A DNA stretch of 64,000 nucleotides from Poindextera sp041691315 (GCA_041691315.1 JBEPUW010000017.1:11641-75640); one strand, 5' to 3'. Positions 1 to 8,699 are shown, numbered from the stretch's first letter. The notes: a model not told the origin generated them from the letters alone. A program made the numbers and translations.

Positions 1-204
1 AGAGGTCTCACGCGTTCAGCCCCGGTTCAGCAATTTCGGCCATATTGGGGGCTCACCGGTCGTCGTCTTTTCCCCGTCCCTCCAGGCGGTGACCGGTTTG
101 GGGACTGCAGCGTCCCTGAGTGCGGCGCGTCGCCTTGTGATCGGCGACGCGCCGTTCTGCATTTTGAGCGTCGACAAAGCCGCGACGCCCTCTATGTGCA
201 GGCC
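1..204. other. Left-edge non-coding stretch
   Basis: No reading frame on either strand here looks like a real protein. The long minus-strand frame that crosses it (down from about 1302) is rich in Arg, Gly and Gln and is a shadow of the yihY-like gene. I see no clear promoter or hairpin; it is probably the 5' region of the gene that follows. Confidence 0.4.
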
Positions 205-1122
205 ATGGACCAGCCCTCCATCCAGGCGCTCGACGAGAACCCGATCCATTGGGCCGTGCGTGGCCTGCAACTGCTGTGGCGGGCGCTGAAGCGGCTCTGG
301 GGCCGCGACGTCATGCTCTATACCGGCGGGGTCTCGTTCTTCGCCCTCTTGGCCGTCTTTCCAGCCCTGGCCATCCTGATCGGCATCTACAGCGTGTTGC
401 TGACCCCGCAGCAGGCGCTGAGCCAGGCCGACGCCTTCGCTCAGCTGATGCCGCCGGGCGCCTTCGCGCTGTTCCAGAACGAGTTGATGCGCCTGGCTCA
501 AGCGCCCATCCGGCTGGTGTCGATCCAGAGCGGCATCGCCCTGGTCATCGGCCTCTATGCCGCACACCGAGGTTTCAAGGCGCTGATCGCCGGGCTGACC
601 TTCATCCATGACGAGGAGACGCCGCGCGGCTTTGTCAGCTTCAACCTGCTGGCCCTGTTCGCCCTGGTCGCCGCCTTCGCCCTGCTCAGCGTCACGTCGG
701 GCCTGTTCCTGGCCTTCCGGGTGGTGCGCGCCGACCTGCACGTGCCGCTGCACCTGGGCATCTTCTACAGCGAGTGGACCTGGGCCTCGCTCGGCCTGAC
801 CGTGGGGCTGACCCTGATCTACCGCTTCGCCATGTCCAGCGAACCGACCCCCTGGCGCCCGTCCGTGCTCGGCGGGGTGGCGGCCGCGGCCCTGTCCCTG
901 GCGGCGTCCTGGGCCAGCGCCGTCTATGTCCGGCAGTTCGCCCACATCGCGGCCATGTACGGCTCGGTCGCGGCGGTGGTGGTCATGCTGGTCTGGCTGT
1001 CCTGGAACGTAAACGCGGTCTTCTTCGGCGGCGCACTGGCCACCGAGCTCGAGCTGGCGCTCAAGCCCGCGGCGCCCCGCCGTCCGCGGAGCCTGAAGCG
1101 ACCTTCCGCACCAAAAAGCTGA
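205..1122 (+). CDS. YihY/UPF0761 family inner-membrane protein
   Basis: About 305 residues with six hydrophobic segments, at roughly residues 35-60, 108-125, 150-175, 190-210, 225-245 and 253-285. The layout and the conserved first segment (YTGGVSFFALLAVFPAL) match the YihY/UPF0761 family, once called ribonuclease BN; the RNase activity belongs to a different protein, and the molecular role of this family is not settled. The last membrane segment (WLSWNVNAVFFGGALATELE) is also family-typical. A GTG at 196 in the same frame is an alternative start; neither has a good ribosome binding site. The 3' end overlaps the convergent tusA-like gene by 62 bases. Family assignment is firm, function is not. 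Confidence 0.85.
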   Translation: MDQPSIQALDENPIHWAVRGLQLLWRALKRLWGRDVMLYTGGVSFFALLAVFPALAILIGIYSVLLTPQQALSQADAFAQLMPPGAFALFQNELMRLAQAPIRLVSIQSGIALVIGLYAAHRGFKALIAGLTFIHDEETPRGFVSFNLLALFALVAAFALLSVTSGLFLAFRVVRADLHVPLHLGIFYSEWTWASLGLTVGLTLIYRFAMSSEPTPWRPSVLGGVAAAALSLAASWASAVYVRQFAHIAAMYGSVAAVVVMLVWLSWNVNAVFFGGALATELELALKPAAPRRPRSLKRPSAPKS

Positions 1123-1324
1123 TCTTTGCCTCGCTTTCGCTGCTCTCGACCAGCTCATGGCCGGCCTCGCGCACGAACAGCGGCACATCGATCCGCGCCA
1201 TCGGGTCGTCGGCCAACAGCCGCACGCAAGCGCCGACTGCGGCCGCTTCCAGAGCGCGGCGCAGGCGCAAGGTCGGGACCGGGCAGCGATGACCGCGCGC
1301 ATCGACCGTGATGGGCTGGCTCAA
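1061..1324 (-). CDS. TusA/SirA-like sulfur-carrier protein
   Basis: 87 residues. The N-terminal motif GHRCPVPTLRLRRAL carries the single Cys of the CPxP signature, the persulfide-bearing residue of TusA-type sulfur-transfer proteins, and the length and helix layout fit the family. The start is a TTG: an AAGGAG sits about 9 bases upstream and no ATG or GTG is available in a better place. Partner proteins are unknown; no tus operon is nearby, so it could serve tRNA thiolation, molybdenum cofactor or another sulfur pathway. The 3' end runs 62 bases into the convergent yihY-like gene, so both proteins are encoded on opposite strands of 1061-1122. Confidence 0.82.
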   Translation of the reverse strand: MSQPITVDARGHRCPVPTLRLRRALEAAAVGACVRLLADDPMARIDVPLFVREAGHELVESSESEAKISFLVRKVASGSADGGAPRA

Positions 1325-1372
1325 GCGGGGACTCCTTGAACACGCAAAGGCGAAGCGCGCCTCTTAGACCTC

Positions 1373-1436
1373 GCCCAGAGGGAGAGGGAGGGACTAGTTC
1401 CTGTCCATGGCCCGGCTTGCTCGCATTGTCCCTCCC
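1373..1436. repeat. Decayed palindromic repeat copy
   Basis: The stretch cccagagggagagggaggga matches the left arm of the larger palindrome at 38153-38306 with one difference. A 9-base inverted repeat, GGGAGGGAC (1386-1394) and GTCCCTCCC (1428-1436), closes it. It sits in the 273-base gap between the tusA-like gene and the DUF2817 gene; nothing else is seen in that gap. It is likely a worn copy of the same repeat family. Confidence 0.3.
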
Positions 1437-1597
1437 GAATGGCCGCATCACGTCACCGCGCCCGGCCGCCGCAAAACCTGGGCGGAGTTCGGTCTCGCCC
1501 CCCGGTGGACAGCGCTCGGACCCAGGCCGTAGATGGGCGCGGCCACGGTTCTTCGGCGGTTCGGCCGCGAAGGTGCGTTGCGGGGGAGAGGGCGTCC

Positions 1598-2689
1598 ATG
1601 AATTCCGCCGAGAGCTTCAGTCTCGACTATCAAACGGCCCGCGCGAAGTTCCTCGACGCCGCGCGCGGCGCGGGCGCGGCGCCCGAGGCAATTTCCCATC
1701 CCGAGCGCGGTCCGGACGGCGGTGAACTGGCCACCGACGTCGCCTGGTTCGGGCCGCGCGAGGCGGAGGCCGTGCTGGTGCTGATCAGCGCCACACACGG
1801 TGTCGAGGGGTTCTGCGGCTCGGGCGCGCAGGTGGATTGGCTGCGGCGCGAGGAATACCGCACCCTGCCTGGCGGGGCCGCCGTGATGATGATCCACGCC
1901 ATCAATCCTTACGGCTTCGCCTGGCTCCGCCGCGTGACCAACGAGAACGTCGACCTGAACCGCAACTGGGTCGACTTCAATTCGCCGCGCAAGGCTAACC
2001 CGGGGTACGAGGCCCTGGCCGACCTGATCTGCCCCACGGAGTGGACGGCGGAGGCGCAGGAGAGGACCGGCTTGGCCCTGGCGGCCTATGCCGGCCAGCA
2101 CGGCCCCATGGCGTTGCAGCAGGCGCTGAGCGGCGGCCAGTACACTCATCCCCTCGGCGTCTTCTATGGCGGCGACCAGCCCACCTGGTCGCGCCGCACG
2201 CAGACCAGCATCTTCGAGCATTATCTGCGCGGCGCGGGCCGGATCGGCGTCATCGACTATCACACGGGCCTGGGGCCTTGGGGTTATGGGGAGCAGATCG
2301 TCGTGGAGCGAGCCGAGGCGCCCGGCTTCAGCCGGGCGGCGAGCTGGTATGGCGGCGCCGTCACCTCGCCCGTCGCCGGCGGCGACTCCACCTCGGCGGA
2401 GATCGTGGGCGACGGCCTGAGCTTTGCCCCGAGTCTTTTAAGCCAGGCCGAAGTGACCGCCATGGCGCTGGAGTTCGGCACCAAGCCGATCATGGCGGTG
2501 CTGAACGCCGTCCGCGCCGATGGCTGGCTCCACGCCTACGGTGATCCGCTGTCGCCCGAGGGCCGCATGATCAAGGCCGAGGTCCGGGACGCCTTCTTCG
2601 GCGACGCCGACGACTGGAAGGGAATGATTGCGGGGCAGTCGCTGCTGGCGATTCGCCAGGCGCTGAAGGGCCTCATGGGAAGACGGTGA
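1598..2689 (+). CDS. DUF2817 family M14-like zinc carboxypeptidase
   Basis: 363 residues. Residues near 65 read SATHGVEGFCGSG, followed by DLNRNW and later DYHTGLGPWG. The HGVEG and RNW/YHTG blocks are those of DUF2817, a branch of the M14 metallocarboxypeptidase-like fold in which the His/Glu of HGxEG and a later His bind zinc. Substrate unknown. The start was placed at ATG 1598 because of a GGGGGAGAGGG just upstream; the frame is open back to 1439 but that part is low-complexity. The stop codon falls inside the first unit of a 16-base tandem repeat. It converges on ligD1. Confidence 0.78.
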   Translation: MNSAESFSLDYQTARAKFLDAARGAGAAPEAISHPERGPDGGELATDVAWFGPREAEAVLVLISATHGVEGFCGSGAQVDWLRREEYRTLPGGAAVMMIHAINPYGFAWLRRVTNENVDLNRNWVDFNSPRKANPGYEALADLICPTEWTAEAQERTGLALAAYAGQHGPMALQQALSGGQYTHPLGVFYGGDQPTWSRRTQTSIFEHYLRGAGRIGVIDYHTGLGPWGYGEQIVVERAEAPGFSRAASWYGGAVTSPVAGGDSTSAEIVGDGLSFAPSLLSQAEVTAMALEFGTKPIMAVLNAVRADGWLHAYGDPLSPEGRMIKAEVRDAFFGDADDWKGMIAGQSLLAIRQALKGLMGRR

Positions 2690-2724
2690 CAGGGGAAGAC
2701 GGTGACAGGGGAATACGGTGACAG
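2677..2724. repeat. Three tandem copies of a 16-bp unit
   Basis: The unit GGGAAGACGGTGACAG occurs at 2677-2692 and 2693-2708 exactly and at 2709-2724 with one change (G to T). The stop codon of the DUF2817 gene (2687-2689) lies inside the first unit, and the array fills the gap before the convergent ligD1 stop at 2734. A 16-base period is not a multiple of three, so the repeats would change frame if translated. Confidence 0.9.
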
Positions 2725-2733
2725 GAGCAACAT

Positions 2734-5358
2734 TCAAGCGGCGACCTTGCGGCCCAGCCGCTTGATCGCGGGCGCCAGCGGCCGTTCGGCCTCTCCATAG
2801 TCTTCCCAGGCGGTGCTCTTAGCGATCAGGGCCGGCGCGGTGCGAACGGTGAAGCGGTTGGGGTCGAGGCCGACGCGAACCTGGGTCCAGGTCAACGGCA
2901 TCGAGACCGTGGCCCCCGGTCGGGCGCGCGGCGAGAGGGGCGCGACCGCCGTCGACATGCGGTCGTTGCGCAGATAGTCGAGGAAAATCCGTCCTGTACG
3001 CAGTTTTTTTGACATGTTGAGCACGTATTTATCGGGGCTGTCGGCGGCCATCTGGCGGCAGACCTCCTGGGCGAAGCCCTTGGCGGTGGCCCAGTCGAGT
3101 TTCGCCGCCGCCAATGGCGTCACCACGTGCAGGCCCTTGCCGCCGGTGGTCTTGCAGAAGCTGACCAGGCCCAGACCCTCCAGCCGGTCACGGATCTCGC
3201 GCGCGCCGTCGATCACCGCCTCGAAGCCGACGTCCGGGGCCGGATCGAGGTCGAACACCAGGCGTCCAGGAACCTCCGGCTGATCCGGACGGCAGTTCCA
3301 CGGGTGCAGCTCCGCCGCGGCGATCTGCGCCGCCGCCGCGAGGGCCTCGGGCCGGTCGATCTGCAGATAGGGCGCGTGGTCGCCGGAGACCTGCACGTAC
3401 TCGAACAGGCTGGAGGCGCCCTTCATGGCGTGGCGCTGGAAGAACGTCTGGCCGTCGATGCCGTCGGGGATGCGGATGATCGAGCACGGCCTGCCCTTGA
3501 TATGCGGCATGATCCAGCCGCTCACCGCCTCATAGTACCGGGCCAGGTCGAGCTTGCTCACAGGCGCGGTGTCGCCGGCGGCGTTCGGCCAGAGCGGCTT
3601 GTCCGGGTGGGAGAGGGTGACGCCCATGACCACGGCCGAGCCGTTGGCGCGCGGCTTCGGCGACGCCACCACGACGGTTTCCGCCGGCGCTGGCTTTTCC
3701 GCCTCGACCTCGTCGGCCGGCTTGTCCTCGCGCAGGCCCTTGAACGCCGCCTGGCGCACCATGCCGGCGCCGGTCCAGCCGGCGAACTCGATCTCGGCGA
3801 CCAGCTCGGGCCTGGCCCAATGCAGATTTTCCCCGCGCTTGGGCGCCTCCGGGCCGCTGAACGGCGAGGTCTTGATCTCGACCGCCTTCAGCTTGGGCAG
3901 GATGCGCGAGACGGTGTCGCGGCCGAAGCCGGTCCCGACCTTGCCCAGATAGACCAGCTTGTCGTCGCGGTGCACACCAACCAGCAGCGAGCGCAGCTGG
4001 CCGGGCTCGCCCGACCAGCCGCCGATGACCACCTCGTGGCCGGCGCGACATTTCGATTTGGTCCAGCTTTCGCCGCGACCGGAGCGATACGGCGCGTCCA
4101 GCCGCTTGGAGACGATGCCTTCCAGCGACATGCGGCAGGCGGAACTCAGCACCGCGTCGCCGGCGGCGGTGAAATGGTCGACGAAGCGCAGTCGGGCGCT
4201 CTTCGCCGCCGCCTTGTCCAGCATGGCCTTCAGCCGCGCCTTGCGGTCGGTGAGCGGCAGATCGCGCAGGTCTTCGCCGCCCAGGAACAGCAGGTCGAAG
4301 ATGAAGAAGATCAGATCGCCGGTCTGCTGGTCCGACAGCGCCGCCTGCAGGCCGGCGAAGTCGGGAGCGCCATTGTGGTCGAGGGCGACGATCTCGCCGT
4401 CGAGAATGCCGTCGGGGAGGGCGGCGCCATCGGCGGCGATCTCGGAGAACCGTTCGGTCCAGTCCAGGCCTTTGCGGGTGCGCAGGCGCGCCTTGCCGGC
4501 CTGGACGCGCATCTGCATGCGATAGCCGTCGAACTTGATCTCGTGCGCCCAGCCCGCCCCGTTCGGCGGCCGGTCCAGCGACCGGGTCAGTTGCGGCGCG
4601 ATGAAGTCGGGCATGGCCGCGGCCGTTTTTGGCTTGGCGGCCGGTTTGGCCTTTGCTTTCGGGGCCGCCGCGGCCCGCGCCTCGGCGGCGTCGCCGCGGT
4701 TGCTGTTCCAGACCGCGTCGGCCTTGGCGGTCTTCTTGGTCGCCAGCATGAACGGCTTGGGACCTTTTCCACGCCCCTCGGCGATCTCGGCCATCGGCCG
4801 GCCGGAGGCGACGGAGCGATCGTCGGCCAGCAGGGCATCCTTGTCGCCCTCGTGGGCGCCCGGATCGTGGTGCTTGATCAGCAGCCAGTTGGTGCGCTTG
4901 CCGCCGAAACGGTCCTTGCTCATCCGCACCAGCACATAGCCGCCGTGCAGCCGCTCGCCCTCGACCACGAACTTGAGTTCGCCGGCCCTGAGCTGGGCCT
5001 CGGCCGATTTCGTCCCCTCCGGCGCCCAATAGCCGCGGTCCCACAGCTGCACGGTGCCGCCGCCGTACTGGCCTTTCGGTATGGTGCCTTCGAAGTCGCC
5101 ATAGTCGAGCGGATGGTCCTCGACCTCCACCGCCAGGCGTTTGTCGTGTGGATCCAATGATGGTCCACGGGTCACCGCCCAGGACTTGAACACCCCGTCC
5201 AGCTCCAGGCGCAGATCGTAGTGCAGCCGGGTGGCGGCATGTTTCTGGATGACGAAGCGCAGACGATCAGCCGCCGCGACCGGCGCTTCGCCGCTCGGCT
5301 CCCTGGTTTGCGCGAAGTCGCGCTTGGCCTGATAGGTTGTGAGTTTGCGATTGGCCAC
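2734..5358 (-). CDS. ligD: DNA ligase D (first copy), PE-ligase-polymerase
   Basis: 874 residues with the three LigD modules in the order phosphoesterase, ATP-dependent ligase, primase-like polymerase. The phosphoesterase shows HYDLRLELDG and the GGGTVQLWD block near its end (about residues 15-165). The ligase has the nucleotidyl-lysine motif EIKFDGYR with Lys at about 275. The polymerase has its catalytic pair in FDLDPAPD (about 703 and 705) and TTGGKGLHVV. LigD seals double-strand breaks with Ku in bacterial NHEJ. The start is set at GTG 5358, with GAGGAA 8-9 bases upstream; a TTG at 5379 is possible. There is no ku beside it. The divergent promoter holds a GTTC-N7-GTTC motif. Confidence 0.93.
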   Translation of the reverse strand: MANRKLTTYQAKRDFAQTREPSGEAPVAAADRLRFVIQKHAATRLHYDLRLELDGVFKSWAVTRGPSLDPHDKRLAVEVEDHPLDYGDFEGTIPKGQYGGGTVQLWDRGYWAPEGTKSAEAQLRAGELKFVVEGERLHGGYVLVRMSKDRFGGKRTNWLLIKHHDPGAHEGDKDALLADDRSVASGRPMAEIAEGRGKGPKPFMLATKKTAKADAVWNSNRGDAAEARAAAAPKAKAKPAAKPKTAAAMPDFIAPQLTRSLDRPPNGAGWAHEIKFDGYRMQMRVQAGKARLRTRKGLDWTERFSEIAADGAALPDGILDGEIVALDHNGAPDFAGLQAALSDQQTGDLIFFIFDLLFLGGEDLRDLPLTDRKARLKAMLDKAAAKSARLRFVDHFTAAGDAVLSSACRMSLEGIVSKRLDAPYRSGRGESWTKSKCRAGHEVVIGGWSGEPGQLRSLLVGVHRDDKLVYLGKVGTGFGRDTVSRILPKLKAVEIKTSPFSGPEAPKRGENLHWARPELVAEIEFAGWTGAGMVRQAAFKGLREDKPADEVEAEKPAPAETVVVASPKPRANGSAVVMGVTLSHPDKPLWPNAAGDTAPVSKLDLARYYEAVSGWIMPHIKGRPCSIIRIPDGIDGQTFFQRHAMKGASSLFEYVQVSGDHAPYLQIDRPEALAAAAQIAAAELHPWNCRPDQPEVPGRLVFDLDPAPDVGFEAVIDGAREIRDRLEGLGLVSFCKTTGGKGLHVVTPLAAAKLDWATAKGFAQEVCRQMAADSPDKYVLNMSKKLRTGRIFLDYLRNDRMSTAVAPLSPRARPGATVSMPLTWTQVRVGLDPNRFTVRTAPALIAKSTAWEDYGEAERPLAPAIKRLGRKVAA

Positions 5359-5393
5359 GGGAACGTTCCTCGACGACAAGACTAATAGCTTCA

Positions 5394-5408
5394 GTTCGGC
5401 GCAGGTTC
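5394..5408. promoter_or_regulatory. LexA-box-like motif GTTC-N7-GTTC
   Basis: GTTCGGCGCAGGTTC is an exact match to GTTC-N7-GTTC, the published LexA operator of alphaproteobacteria such as Rhodobacter and Caulobacter. It lies between divergent ligD1 (start 5358) and the MFS gene (start 5415). With eight fixed bases, one or two chance matches are expected in 64 kb, so location rather than rarity makes it credible. Confidence 0.5.
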
Positions 5409-5414
5409 CGGAAA

Positions 5415-6851
5415 ATGACGGCGGGCGAAATCATCGAGACCAATGCGCCGGCCAGGCTGGATCGGCTGCCATGGAGCCGCTTCCACTGGCTGGTGGTCGG
5501 CGCGCTGGGCACCGCGTGGATCCTCGACGGGCTGGAGGTGACCCTGGTGGGCGCGCTGTCGGCGGCGCTGAAGGACCACCGGACGCTTGGCCTCGACGAG
5601 TCGCAGATCGGCCTGACGGCAAGCGCCTATCTGGTCGGCGCCATCCTGGGCGCGGTCGGGTTCGGGCGGCTGGCCGACGCCTTCGGGCGCAAGCGGCTGT
5701 TCCTGGTGACGGTCGGCCTCTATCTGGCGGCGACGGTAGCCAGTGGGCTGAGCTGGAATTTCACCTCTTTCCTGGTCTTTCGCATGCTCACCGGCGCGGG
5801 CATTGGCGGCGAGTATTCGGCGATCAATTCGGCCATCCAGGAGTTGATCCCGGCCCGACGGCGCGGCTTCACCGACCTGGTGATCAACGGCAGCTATTGG
5901 GTCGGCGCGGCGCTCGGGGCGCTGGGCACGGTGGTGCTGCTCAATCCGCGCGTGCTGCCGGTCGAGCTCGGCTGGCGGGTCGCCTTCTTCATCGGCGCCG
6001 CCGTGGGGCTGATCGTCATGGTGGTGCGGCGCTTCCTGCCGGAGAGCCCCCGCTGGCTGATGACCCATGGCCGGGTCGCCGAGGCGCACGATGTGGTGGA
6101 CCAGATCGAAGCGCAGGTGATCGCCGCCGGCGGCGCCGTCGAGGCGCCTGAGACCGCGCCGGTGATCCGCCTGCGCCTCGGCCAGCGCGGCGGCTGGATC
6201 GACGTGGCGCGCACGCTGATCGTCACCTATCCGCGGCGCACCTTCGTCGGCCTGAGTCTGATGGCCAGCCAGGCCTTTTGCTACAACGCCATCTTCTTCA
6301 CCTACGCCCTGATCCTCGGCCGCTTCTATGGCGTGCCGGCCAGCCAGGTCGGCTGGTTCCTGCTGCCCTTCGCGGTCGGCAATTTCCTGGGACCGCTGCT
6401 GCTCGGCCGTCTGTTCGACTCGATCGGCCGCCGGGTGATGATCGCCGGCACCTACGGCCTGGCCGGCGTGCTGCTGGCCATCACCGGCTGGCTGTTCGCA
6501 CAAGGGATGCTGAGCGCCGTCGAACAGACGGCGGCGTGGACGGTGATCTTCTTCTTCGCCTCGGCGGCGGCCAGCGCCGGCTATCTGACCGTCGGCGAGT
6601 CCTTTCCGATCGAGATCCGCGCAGTGGCCATCTCGCTCTTCTATGCGGTCGGCACCGGTATCGGCGGGGTCGCCGCGCCCGCCATCTTCGGCCGTCTGAT
6701 CGCCGAGGGTTCCCGCCCGCACATCTTCTGGGGCTACCTCTTCGGCGCAGCGGCCATGATCGTCGCCGCCGTCATCGAAGCCGTGCTGGGCATCGACGCC
6801 GAACGCCAGCCGCTGGAATCCGTCGCCGCGCCCCTGTCGCTCGCCGAGTAA
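5415..6851 (+). CDS. MFS transporter, metabolite:H+ symporter-like
   Basis: 478 residues with twelve predicted membrane helices. Two copies of the MFS loop 2-3 motif are visible: GRLADAFGRKR near residue 85 and GRLFDSIGRR near residue 330. The motif PESPRWL at the end of the first half, before a long cytosolic loop, is typical of the sugar-porter and aromatic/organic-acid:proton symporter branches. Substrate cannot be told from sequence. ATG 5415 is used; the ribosome site is weak and overlaps the LexA-box-like motif, so a repressor bound there would block this gene as well as ligD1. Confidence 0.85.
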   Translation: MTAGEIIETNAPARLDRLPWSRFHWLVVGALGTAWILDGLEVTLVGALSAALKDHRTLGLDESQIGLTASAYLVGAILGAVGFGRLADAFGRKRLFLVTVGLYLAATVASGLSWNFTSFLVFRMLTGAGIGGEYSAINSAIQELIPARRRGFTDLVINGSYWVGAALGALGTVVLLNPRVLPVELGWRVAFFIGAAVGLIVMVVRRFLPESPRWLMTHGRVAEAHDVVDQIEAQVIAAGGAVEAPETAPVIRLRLGQRGGWIDVARTLIVTYPRRTFVGLSLMASQAFCYNAIFFTYALILGRFYGVPASQVGWFLLPFAVGNFLGPLLLGRLFDSIGRRVMIAGTYGLAGVLLAITGWLFAQGMLSAVEQTAAWTVIFFFASAAASAGYLTVGESFPIEIRAVAISLFYAVGTGIGGVAAPAIFGRLIAEGSRPHIFWGYLFGAAAMIVAAVIEAVLGIDAERQPLESVAAPLSLAE

Positions 6852-6956
6852 CGGCGGCGCATCGATTTACGCGGTTCTGCGTTGTGAGGTCAGCCGGCCG
6901 CCGCGCCCTTGGAGTTAGGTGGCGTCCTCGGTGAAGAACTTCAAAGGACGACCAAG

Positions 6957-7280
6957 ATGAAAACCCTCGCCGCCATCACCTTCGCCGCGGTCACAGCCTT
7001 CTCGCTGACCGCCTGCGAAGACATGTACGGTCACCACGACGACCACCACGACCGCATTGCCCAAGCCGGCTTTGTGGACGGCTATTACGACGACTTCTAC
7101 GGACCGTTCGACGCCGGATATTGGGGCGACGACGGCGTCTTCGTGTACCGAGGCAGCGACCGGCAGTTCCACCGCGATGACGGCGGCCACTTCCGCCGCG
7201 ACGGGGCGACCGGCTTCCACACCATGCACGGCCCCGAGGCGCGGCCCGACGGCGCCGGCCGCGGAATGGACCACGGCTAA
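6957..7280 (+). CDS. Small lipoprotein, unknown function
   Basis: 107 residues. The N-terminus MKTLAAITFAAVTAFSLTAC is a lipoprotein signal ending in the lipobox LTAC, so the mature protein starts with the lipidated Cys at about residue 20. The mature part is rich in His, Asp, Gly and Tyr (MYGHHDDHHD, then YYDDFYGPFDAGYWGDDG), which could bind metal, but no known domain is recognised. An AAAGGA sits 10-14 bases before ATG 6957. It stands alone after the MFS gene and converges on the CoA-transferase gene. Confidence 0.7.
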   Translation: MKTLAAITFAAVTAFSLTACEDMYGHHDDHHDRIAQAGFVDGYYDDFYGPFDAGYWGDDGVFVYRGSDRQFHRDDGGHFRRDGATGFHTMHGPEARPDGAGRGMDHG

Positions 7281-7289
7281 GCCGGATTC

Positions 7290-8699
7290 TTAAGGCCAGA
7301 CGGCTGGATCGCTGCCCAGCGGGCGGGTGGCGCGCGTCCAACGCGACGGCGTGGCGGACATCCGCACAGCCGGCCGTAGATGGGTCATGGGGCCATAGCC
7401 GCTCTGGCTTTTGACGACGTAGCCTCCGATCTCGTCGCCTTCGAGCGGGACATGGGCGTCCAGGCGCTCTGGGCCGGCTATTCCCAGGCCGCGCACCCAG
7501 ACTCCGGTCTGCGACAGCGACACCCGCACCAGATAGCCGCCGCCATAGAGGGCGCGGCGATGCAGGGCGACCAAGGCGCCAAAGGCCGCCAGGAAGCCTG
7601 TGGTGTAGTCGCAGACCGCCGCCGGCTGCAGCTGCGGTCCGGCCTCGCCGCCGTGGACGTGGGCCATGCCGGTGACGGTCTGGGCCAGCTGCTCCCAGCC
7701 CGGCCGGCCGCGCCAGCCGCCCTCATGGCCATAGGCGTTGATCGAGACATAGATCAGGCCGGGACGAAGCGCCGCCAGTTGCAGCGGCCCGAAGCCCAGC
7801 CGCTCCAGCGCGCCGACCCGGAAGCCTTGGCTGAAGACGTCGGCATCTCTGACCAGGTCGCGCAGGGTCTGGCGGCCGTCCTCGCCGGTCAGATCGATGA
7901 ACGAAGAGAGCTTGCCGTGGCTGGTGTCGGCAACGAAGGCGGCCGCGAACGGCAGGCCGGGACCGGCGACATGGAGAACGTCCGCGCCATACAGGGCCAG
8001 CGTCCGCGCACAGGTCGGGCCGGCCAGCACGCGGGTCAGGTCGAGCACGCGGACGCCCGAGAGCGGCGCTTCGCCACCCTTGGCGAGCGGCTCAGGCGGG
8101 CTATCGGCGATCTTGATCACCTCGACCACCGGGCGGGCGGCCATGGCGCGGCCCTGGTCGGAGGCGTCCCACTCCTGCGGCGTGCGCACCATGGCGCCGC
8201 AGAGGCCTGCCGCGGCGATGGCGTTCTCCAGGTCCATCGCGTCCCATTTCATCGTCGCGGCATGCGCCGCCTCGCGCTCGGCCGGAACGCCCAGCAGCGC
8301 GCGCAGCTTGTCGCCGCTCGGCGGAAAACTGGGATGCAGGAAGACGTGGCGGCCGTCGCGGGTCGGCGCGAAACCGGCGATCGCCATGCGGGCGGCGTCG
8401 GCCCCGGTCCCGCGCGCCGGCGGGGCCTGGCTGGCGTCTTCGAAGCGCTGGTAGTTGTAGCCGCCGAGACCGGCGCCGGCTTCCCGCGTGCCGACCGTGA
8501 CCGTCTGGCTCTCGCCGGAGCGCAGCGTCCACAGGTCGGCCGCCACCACCCCGCCGGCGGCCAGGGCCGCGGCGGCGGCTTCTTCGGCCTGGAAGCGGGT
8601 GGCCAACGCCGGTGGCCCGCCCTCGAACACCACGAAATCCGGCGGCTCGCGCCCCGCCAGGCGCATCAGCTGGGCGAGGGCCTGGTCGGCGGCGGTCAT
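7290..8699 (-). CDS. Family III (CaiB/BaiF) CoA-transferase
   Basis: 469 residues. The canonical family III N-terminal signature, VLDLTRVLAGPTCARTLALYGADVLHV in outline, appears only at about residue 220, so the protein carries a long N-terminal extension that itself resembles part of a CaiB fold. The block SINAYGHEGGWRGRPGWE follows; at the position where formyl-CoA transferase has its catalytic Asp (pattern PGxDxxxQ) this protein reads PGWEQLAQ, a Glu. Family members move CoA between carboxylic acids. The substrate is not known. The start was taken as ATG 8699; an in-frame ATG at 8735 is also possible. It stands alone, divergent from mazEF. Confidence 0.75.
   Translation of the reverse strand: MTAADQALAQLMRLAGREPPDFVVFEGGPPALATRFQAEEAAAAALAAGGVVAADLWTLRSGESQTVTVGTREAGAGLGGYNYQRFEDASQAPPARGTGADAARMAIAGFAPTRDGRHVFLHPSFPPSGDKLRALLGVPAEREAAHAATMKWDAMDLENAIAAAGLCGAMVRTPQEWDASDQGRAMAARPVVEVIKIADSPPEPLAKGGEAPLSGVRVLDLTRVLAGPTCARTLALYGADVLHVAGPGLPFAAAFVADTSHGKLSSFIDLTGEDGRQTLRDLVRDADVFSQGFRVGALERLGFGPLQLAALRPGLIYVSINAYGHEGGWRGRPGWEQLAQTVTGMAHVHGGEAGPQLQPAAVCDYTTGFLAAFGALVALHRRALYGGGYLVRVSLSQTGVWVRGLGIAGPERLDAHVPLEGDEIGGYVVKSQSGYGPMTHLRPAVRMSATPSRWTRATRPLGSDPAVWP

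Noticed and set aside
16..1302. 428-residue minus-strand frame over the yihY-like gene
   Set aside because: Rich in Gln, Arg, Gly and Asp with no domain; it is the mirror of a well-supported membrane protein gene in GC-rich DNA.
3127..5160. 677-residue plus-strand frame antisense to ligD1
   Set aside because: Low-complexity composition and no motif; the minus-strand LigD motifs are unmistakable.
5359..5369. GGAACGTTCC palindrome near ligD1 start as an operator
   Set aside because: It coincides with the ribosome binding site and is only 10 bases; chance is likely.
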